A DNA stretch of 64,000 nucleotides from Halisarca cf. caerulea (taxonomy: Eukaryota; Porifera; Demospongiae; Chondrillida; Halisarcidae), in the NCBI GenBank assembly GCA_963170055.1, contig CAUJGJ010000012.1:152339-216338 (forward strand), in the 5' to 3' direction. The translations under genes and the position numbers were made by a program. Positions 58,201 to 64,000 of this stretch are shown piece after piece. Numbering within the stretch: the first letter of the stretch is position 1; every line of letters begins with the position of its first letter. The notes below the pieces were generated by a model. The model did no database searches. It was not told the DNA's origin and saw nothing but the letters and a program-made list of their open reading frames with translations.

Positions 58201-61200
58201 AGCCATTTATGTTCATCAGTAATTTTGTAATACACACAATGTAATCTCTAACACTGAACCATGGCAATGCAGAGAAGTGTTGACCAGTCAAATGGCTGAC
58301 CCAACTCGATTTTGGTCAGCCATATTCATGTTTCGCTCAGAAAATGGCAGATGGCAGATTGCTATTTCTAGCCCTGCTCTCTAAACTGGACATGTTTTCA
58401 AGTCCTGCTCTCTATATTTGCTGTACATATAGAACTTCTCAAATTTTGAAACCTCTCTAAACATTCTCCTTGGTCTCAAATGTGTTCAGTTTAGAGAGTT
58501 TACACTCAGGGCTGCATACAGGATTCGGGGCTAGGGGGGCAAATTGAGCTTCCTGAAATCTTAGGGGGGGCACCACAATACGGGAGTTTATGGGTGTACA
58601 GAGACCGGGGGGTGGGGTATTATACGTAGGTAGCAATGCTATGTGGGGGGGGGGGGGGGGGGGGAGGGGGTATTATACAGTAGGTAACAATGCTATTTAT
58701 GTACAATTCAAGGGGGGTTAAGGGATTGGTGACTGTGGTCTTGAGAAAAAATTTTAAAATTATAGCATAAAAGCTTGTTTTTCATCCATTTTCCAGTAAA
58801 TCCTGCCTTTCAGGAACCCTTAGTGTATATGTTGAGATACAAGCTTAGGGAGGCAGCAGATCTGCAAGGGGGGGCAACAGATCTCCAAGGGGGGGCGAAT
58901 ACCCCCCCCTAAATGCGGCCCTGACACTGTATCTCTATATGTTCAGATCACAGATCTCTAACCAATGGACTGGCATGATATTATTCACTAACAGACAAAA
59001 GCATGTCTGTGGCTGAGTCCCTACATAAACATGTTGACCACCAGTGCAGAGGCATTCATAGGATAACTGCTTGTGGTTGGCATTAGCACATTCCAGGTGT
59101 GCACAATAACACTATAAGATGCAAAAGCTACCCTTTTTCTATACCAAAGCAAGACAGGAGGAGTTGTATACAATACTACATACATTTTAAAGTACAAATA
59201 TATGTGTGCATACTAGTGCTTTTCTAACAGGGTTGAAACAGTTAACAGACAACTTGGATTAATACACATCAGGCAAATACATCTACTTAGACTACAACCC
59301 ACTTTGAGATACAGGTACGTAGATCAGCTACTGCTAATACATGTGCTGAACCTGACTTCTTCCCAAGTGATATACAAACACATACAAAAATTTTGAGGGT
59401 TTAAATCATCATGAATCCCAAAATTACTTCTATTTTTGAAATGTTCACAGGTATTAAATTCTGCGTCCATATCCCAAGGTATATAGTCACGTGGATATTT
59501 TGGTGGTGCATGGTTCACTTCCACGTTGTCTGAAAATCACTTGAAAAAGCGCAAAACATCAAAGTTATGGCAGCGTCCTATTCTATCACCATCGCAGTTA
59601 GAGGATACAATGTTTACAGTGAAGTATTGCAGCCAGTTATGTAATGTAGAAGTGCTGCAAGGTGAGAGACAAACCACAAATTATTATGAATCCCTACAGC
59701 AATGATTTCTTTCCTTAAAGCTACAAATATTTCTGTGTACATAATGGCTGATATCCAACTTGTCTGCCTGCGATACTTTCTCATACTCGCTTCTTATTCT
59801 GCTTCCTCTAGACAAATTTGCTTTGGGGGCAGGCGCTGAAGTAATGGTAGAGCAGGATGGCCTAGATTCAGGAGGGCTATCACTTGCAATAGGACTCAAC
59901 TACAGCAACATTACTGCTAACCTCGTGTCAAGCCATGTGCTAAACCATTTAGTCTAATAGTACCCATACTTTCTTCCTGGGATTAATATTTGTGGGTTAG
60001 GAATGGTTCCGAGAAAAAGGCAAAATAAACCACCCTTGAAAATTTCTACCTGACAATCAGTGCAAAGTTATTTTATGACAGCTGCTTGTGGTTGAAACTG
60101 GCTCATTTCAAGTAACATACCAGCAGGGTGGGTGTGGTGTCTCACAACATGACATGTATGCTAAGCAGTAACTCTGTCCTTATGTAACATTATTATTTTA
60201 TCTACCTCCATTCTATGTAATAAGTAAATTAAAATTCAGTGTTTTATCCAGTGGGATAGTGAGGACCTTCCTTCCCGAGGATCTTCCAATTACCATTTGC
60301 TTGTGAGTTAATTGTCTTAGGAGTGTGTGAAAGTACACATGTATTAGAGGGTTCTATATTGTGTGGGTGGAGGTCATACCCTGTGCAACAAGGGTACATG
60401 TGCAGGGCATGTGCAGACCAGGGGGGGGATCTATGCCTACTTAACAGAGTTTGCCAGAAAATCCTCCAACTACCACAGCAGTATGACAGTATGTATGTAC
60501 GTATGTCATATAATAACTGCATACGTACCACAAAATCTGCACCATTCCTTTATGTGTACCTTTACCAGAAAAAAATTTCATTTCCTTTAGTTCTGAGATG
60601 TACGTACTTTTGTGATATCTACCAGATTATGTTAGCCTATATATTATTATAGCATCCATTACCACGGTAACAGTATGATTATACAGCAATTTTATAATAT
60701 ATAAAACATGGGCGTCTAACTCGTCGTGAGTTTATACTTGGAAACTTGTGTTTTCAGGTAAATACCTCTCTGTAATGTTCCTTGAAGAACTTTCGGAAGA
60801 AACATGCTACCAATTGAACCCAAAAGAAGCCAATCTTCGCCACCACAAGAATTGAACTTATCATCGTAGCCGAGAAAGTCTTCTTTGGGGATTCTTACCG
60901 CCGATTCCCTTCGAAAACTCGATAGTTAACGTTCAAATTGCTTCGTCGAATTCCTGAAAGTCAAGAACACTTGCCCAAAGTCCACGAACGGATGCTATAA
61001 TAGTTAAGACATAGGCACTTGGGCTGTATGGCATATAATATGCACTCGCTCTCAGGACTCGGCATTTTATATGCCATACAGCCCTGGCGCCTATGTCTTA
61101 ACTACTAAATAATCACTTTTGCATGCATAATTCATTAATTGTATTTTAATCTTTAATATACTTCATGATATTCTATTCCTAATATGTAATCATCTCAATG

Positions 61201-62478
61201 TTATGGAATCCTTCGTGACATTCAGCCAAAACTAGAATGATGGCACATGGGAGAAGAGGGTCTGGATTCATGAAAACATTCATGCTTAAACCATAGACCC
61301 TAAATACTCGATGCTTACACACGTACGGTATACTAGCATGGGCCCGAAACATGTATACTTTACAATGTAGGATATTTGTAATCTCAGTCCCAGACTGTGG
61401 TGCCTCATTATTATTTTTTGGACGGGTGGGAAAATAAAAATAGGGTGCATCAGTCTGGGACCTTGACCAAGGTACAGTCATGCCTGGGTTATCCGACACA
61501 GCTTGTAGTTAAAATACTTGTCAGATAACAGAGGTTGCTGGATAAGGGAGGCAGATTTGTGTACATAGAGATAGTCAGTGTTGTTGAATTGATGGTCGGA
61601 TAAATCAGGTTTCTGGAAAACCATAGGTAGTATCTATGGGATAACCCAGGCATGACTGTATATCAGTGGTAATGGTAATTAGTAATTGTAATGGAGTTGT
61701 TTCAGTGTCAGAGTAGTCGTAATAGTAATTGGTATTCTTTTGCTACTTTAATGACATTATGCAATTACCATGCAACTACTGTGATGTGTATTGTTTACAT
61801 CTGTGGATATATTTTGCCCCCTAAGAAGGAAGATTTTGCCCCCTAAGAAGGTAGATTTTGCCCCCTAAGAAGGTAGATTCTGGCTAGTTTGAGGCTATTC
61901 TCTGTGCTACAGTGCCTGGTAGAAAAATGACACCATTCACATGATTTAAATCACCACAAATATGAAATCTCGGCTTTACAAGCATCCAAGAATAAATCAG
62001 TATGTTGACAAAAGGATTGTAGTTGTAACATAATATCAGTATTTAGTAATTGTAATTGCAATTGTAGAAATGTAGTTGCAATGGTAATTGATTGCTTTAG
62101 TGGAGATCCGTAGTGGATATGGTAATCGGACTGCTTAATACCGAGATAATTGCAATGGTATTTGATTATGATACCTCTGTAATGGCCACAACACTGGTGT
62201 ATATAGACGTATGCACATGACAGTTTCATTATTTTTAGCCAAAAGACTGAACACTGAATTTTACAGTCATCACATATAAAAATTTTAAAAGGACAGATGA
62301 CATTAACAAATGAAAAATAAAATGCTTAACATATTACAGGAAACTCACCAGTTAGAGCAAAGCAGTCCTCCTTCCAATAGGGTGAGTCATAAATCCTCAA
62401 ACGGATAATTTTCTCAATTAGGAACTGAGGATTCGTTCCTTTTATCGTTTGAACATCCTTCGCAGTTCTGTTTGCCAT
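52290..62478 (-). CDS. PRPF38A: Pre-mRNA-splicing factor 38A (PRPF38A), nine exons, 334 aa
   Basis: Spliceosome B-complex protein that joins the tri-snRNP before activation. Exons in gene order: 62349-62478, 57559-57718, 56267-56388, 56023-56108, 54657-54755, 54534-54586, 53377-53448, 52815-52943, 52290-52443; all in phase, 1005 nt. Residues 1-166 are the PRP38 fold: MANRTAKDVQTIKGTNPQFL, EKIIRLRIYDSPYWKEDCF, ELLVDKAMGLNYVGGVYGGN, KPTPFLCLILKMLQIQP, VRALGAFYLRITGTAVECYN, YLEPLYNDYRKLR, HMDEFIDELLHMDRSCDVI. A coiled, acidic part follows (LEPRVSALEEDLSDIEEESE, near 180-199), then an RS/RDR region over four short exons. The last exon ends EIKQANELRAKLGLKPLRVD, which human PRPF38A lacks but I recall in other lineages. 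The donor of exon 5 (GTTGTG) is weak. Intron 1 is 4.6 kb. A 13-codon upstream frame, MATEAVIVVRHWT, precedes the start on the minus strand near 62566-62525. Confidence 0.96.
52546..52724. mobile_element. CAGTG-type MITE
   Basis: TACAGTGAAACCTGTCTTAA at the left; ATAGACAGGTTACACT at the right. Interior AAAGACCACCTGTTTAC and GAGACCACC. In the last PRPF38A intron. Confidence 0.65.
53456..54530. other. PRPF38A intron 6
   Basis: AT-rich with no recognised element. The 81-codon open frame at 54050-54295 on the plus strand has no family resemblance. Confidence 0.4.
55356..55625 (+). repeat. Single arm of the 38.5-kb foldback family
   Basis: ATTTAAAAATGGTAAATGGA, ATTGACACAGGACCGTGCAA, AAGGATCCTCCAAAAACACT, TTGGAACAAGGGTAAGTTGT and TGCAAATTCCTACATTCCAC follow the left arm at 38488-38735 in the same order. 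It lies in PRPF38A intron 4. Confidence 0.8.
55781..55959. mobile_element. CAGTGGAACC-type MITE
   Basis: ATAGTGGAACTTCTGCAACC at the left, CAGATTACAGAACTTCCACT at the right. The inner ACCTGACACCTC/GAGTGTCAGATT pair extends the inverted ends to about 25 bp. In PRPF38A intron 4. Confidence 0.75.
56446..56629. mobile_element. CAGTG-type MITE
   Basis: TATAGTGAAATTACTCCAAT at the left (eroded), GAGGGGTTCCACTGTA at the right, with AATCTGGACAT/GGTCTGGATT inside the ends. Closest to the copy at 45155. In PRPF38A intron 2. Confidence 0.65.
56719..56929. mobile_element. MITE with TACCGTATAGGCGCCAATTT ends
   Basis: TACCGTATAGGCGCCAATTT (56719) and AAATTAGCACCTATACGGTA (ending 56929) are inverted ends of a 211-bp element; the interior has TTTCGCAAATGGACCAGTCC. 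Debris of the same family lies at 22.08-22.21 kb and 13.6-14.1 kb. In PRPF38A intron 2. Confidence 0.8.
58118..58376. mobile_element. hAT-like MITE (CAGGGGTAGAAATAGCA ends)
   Basis: CAGGGGTAGAAATAGCA and TGCTATTTCTAGCCCTG are 17-bp inverted ends with one mismatch. CTCTCT is present on both sides as a possible target-site duplication. Interior repeats of ATTTTGGTCAGCCAT type. Nested in the outer MITE. Confidence 0.8.
58507..58923. mobile_element. MITE with CAGGGC(T/C)GCAT ends and G-runs
   Basis: CAGGGCTGCATACAGG at the left and AATGCGGCCCTG at the right. ACACT is repeated on both sides. The interior contains GGGGGGCA repeats and an 18-base G-run (58646-58663), so G-quadruplex formation is plausible. 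Nested in the outer MITE's right end. Confidence 0.7.
59569..59660 (+). other. Possible HIRAN-like fragment
   Basis: MAASYSITIAVRGYNVYSEV then LQPVM and a stop. The VRGYHVYK-x-(V/I)W-P pattern starts the HIRAN domain in many invertebrate proteins. After the stop, another frame gives LQCERETTNYYES, which would continue that domain (L-C-REP-N-D). It may be the start of a dead or spliced gene inside PRPF38A intron 1. Only the pattern supports it. Confidence 0.3.
61003..61109. repeat. Palindrome, ~38-bp arms
   Basis: TAGTTAAGACATAGGCACTT...GGGCTGTATGGCATATAA and TTATATGCCATACAGCCCTG...CTATGTCTTAACTA pair across a loop of about 30 bp. In PRPF38A intron 1. Confidence 0.75.
61473..61660. mobile_element. 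MITE with ACAGTCATGCCTGGGTTATC ends
   Basis: TACAGTCATGCCTGGGTTAT and ATAACCCAGGCATGACTGTA are exact inverted ends, at least 20 bp, with TA flanks and 188 bp total. The interior has CAGATAACAGAGGTTGCTGG. Related in style to the CAGTGGAACC group. In PRPF38A intron 1. Confidence 0.85.
61808..61880 (+). repeat. 24-bp tandem repeat, three copies
   Basis: The unit TTTTGCCCCCTAAGAAGG(A/T)AGA is repeated three times. In PRPF38A intron 1. Confidence 0.85.
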
Positions 62479-62672
62479 AATTATAGCAACCTGCACTGAA
62501 CACACACCTTCTCTCACAGCACGACTATGTCCAATGCCTCACGACGATCACTGCTTCAGTCGCCATTTTAGGTAATTGCGTAATGCAGAAGTGCATAAAA
62601 GGCCGGGCGTTGCCGTCTCTTTCGGCCATTTTTCGATAATGAAAATGGAGGAGAAGGTCGGCAACACTAGAC

Positions 62673-62744
<72 letters not shown>

Positions 62745-63276
62745 CCTATGTGGTTTGTAGTATCTATGGTCAGACTAAAGTAACGTCTAGCCATGACGTA
62801 GCTATAGCAACTTCCATTCTACATCATGGACGACATGCCAGAGATGCACCATATACAGAACCTCACTGCTATGTACAACTAGTTATATGTATAGTTAGCT
62901 GTATATAGCAGCATGTGAGGTTCTGTATATGGATGGGGACATGCTATGAACTGAAATAAAAGCAATCTCTGGCAGTTGTATGGCACAAGGCTGGGAATTA
63001 AAAAAAAAATAATAATGGTGTAAGATCGAATATGTGAAGATATGTCACTTATCATAGCAGAGTTATAGATCTTTATGCACTTCTGTTGGTGGCTATGGTT
63101 TATATACAGTTCTCTTGATGAAGCAGTCAGCAGTGTTGCTAGGTCAAATTGTCATCAAATTAATCCTGAATATCATGGGCATGCCAATGTATGCAGGATC
63201 GAACCTCTCGAGTTCATCATAAATCATAATACAGCAAATAGTAAAACAGCATTTTAGCCCATTATGTCATTATATC
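62479..63276. promoter_or_regulatory. PRPF38A upstream region
   Basis: Holds TAAAATGGCGACT (minus strand, near 62570), a YY1-like start motif that also opens a short upstream frame, a (CA)n tract at 62677-62741, and an inverted repeat at about 62848-62935 (ATACAGAACCTCACTGCTAT against TAGCAGCATGTGAGGTTCTGT). No TATA box in a convincing position. Confidence 0.45.
62677..62741. repeat. CA microsatellite
   Basis: Pure (CA)n of about 64 bp, 200 bp upstream of the PRPF38A start. The His-Thr and Val-Cys frames over it are artefacts. Confidence 0.95.
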
Positions 63277-63322
63277 ATGGCCACCGCACCTCTTGCAGTT
63301 GATTCATATAGCGATGTTGCTG
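63277..63322 (+). CDS. Candidate first exon (weak)
   Basis: ATGGCCACCGCACCTCTTGC begins a frame MATAPLAVDSYSDVA that reaches GCTG|GTACGT, a good donor in phase 1. Divergent orientation from PRPF38A. No downstream exon could be tied to it, so it may be chance. Confidence 0.25.
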
Positions 63323-63941
63323 GTACGTAGCGCGTCACTTTATTAGAATTTGGTAAGCTATAGCTACTCTTTGACAATATAAAGGGAATAATGTTACTGT
63401 ACTTCTAAACATATCTGATATTTATCATAGATATAACATTATTTTGTTTGTGCATGTTCTTGTGACCAAATCCGTAGATATCAGAATATTATAGGCTATC
63501 CATCCGTACACACCTTTCATATCACTAAATCCGCAAAATATGGATGAATCCATAGACCTGGCAACACTGAGCCAGTGAAGATATACACTGCCTCAATGTA
63601 TTGAACCAAATAAATAAATATGTCCCTGCAAATGATTTATTATAATAAAATATCTAAAGTAGTATCTGAATTTCATAATGACACCATTTCACAATGATCT
63701 AGGAGTCAATTTAGTGGAGGGTTTGGGCATGCAAGACTAAAGTACAAGGTCATACAAGTACGTACCAGGGTGATGCAAATTCAAGGCTAGTAGAGGTGTA
63801 AGGATGGTACATAAAGTTCGTGAAGATGCCTATAGAGCACAGGTTTCGCAAGTAAAAACTAAATAATATTTACTTTGCTATCATTTAATAGCGTATAATA
63901 TGATGAGCATACTAGAGTCACGTGAGAGACAACGACTACAA

Positions 63942-64000
63942 TGGCTGTCCAAAGCTTTGCACGGTATCTTTCTACGACTGTGATGCCGTTATACCTATGT
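63942..64000 (+). CDS. Candidate gene start at window edge (weak)
   Basis: MAVQSFARYLSTTVMPLYL is open to the window end; a donor-like CG|GTATCT at 63965 would be an alternative. The Arg/Ser/Thr-rich, acid-free start could be a mitochondrial presequence. GTCACGTGAG, an E-box of the TFEB/MITF type, lies at 63918-63927. Confidence 0.28.

Larger units (their letters stand above)
58068..58931. mobile_element. CAGTG-type MITE with two nested elements
   Basis: The outer element begins TACAGTGAACCCTCTCTAAA and its right end is GAGAGTTTACACT...ACACTGTA, broken by an insertion at 58507-58923. A second insertion sits at 58118-58376. In PRPF38A intron 1. Confidence 0.65.

Noticed and set aside
1..64000. 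tRNA, rRNA, CRISPR arrays, bacterial operons or phage genes
   Set aside because: None seen. The tRNA-like boxes found belong to SINEs and do not fold as tRNAs.

Overview
This is an animal nuclear genome window, AT-rich, with spliced genes whose introns run to several kilobases and are packed with transposable-element debris. There is no operon structure, no ribosome binding sites and no RNA gene I can recognise. The conserved genes (IFT46, PRPF38A, thioredoxin, a C9orf72-like start) are metazoan in character. The retroelement types (a LINE with a Cys-rich N-terminus and a C-terminal Cys/His domain, non-LTR remnants with FADD-type reverse transcriptase, and decayed Tc1/mariner, Tigger-like and hAT-like elements) are ones I associate with sponges and cnidarians. 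My best guess is a sponge, but the window does not prove it.

Layout. 1-187 (-): first coding exon of a C9orf72-like DENN protein, cut by the window edge. 188-7459: intergenic, with LINE remnants near 0.5 and 5.8-6.6 kb and a small inverted-repeat element at 2.1 kb. 7460-19591 (+): cytosolic thioredoxin in five exons (105 aa), whose introns hold a LINE, Tc1 and DDE transposase fragments, a perfect 49-bp palindrome, MITEs and a SINE. 22369-31584 (-): IFT46 in nine exons (313 aa). 31585-38276: mostly retroelements, including a LINE split by a SINE. 38277-51958 (+): a previously unnamed single-pass receptor in twelve exons (685 aa) with a signal peptide, two Ig-like domains, FN3-like and Cys-containing ectodomain, one membrane segment and an 80-residue tyrosine-containing tail. 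52290-62478 (-): PRPF38A in nine exons (334 aa). 62479-64000: probable promoter area with two weak candidate first exons on the + strand.

All four complete gene models were assembled by hand. Every intron is GT-AG and every exon junction keeps phase, which is the main support for the boundaries. The genes do unrelated jobs (redox, cilium assembly, signalling, splicing), so this looks like an ordinary gene neighbourhood and not a functional cluster.

The most interesting items are: the Ig/FN3 receptor, because its family is not obvious; a ~416-bp inverted duplication inside that receptor that copies two of its exons in opposite orientation about 660 bp away; a SINE family in four copies whose 3' end resembles the tails of LINEs in the same window, suggesting a SINE-LINE pair; a LINE whose 5' end carries a YY1/TISU-type start motif; and several small inverted-repeat families, some nested inside each other so that their relative ages can be read.
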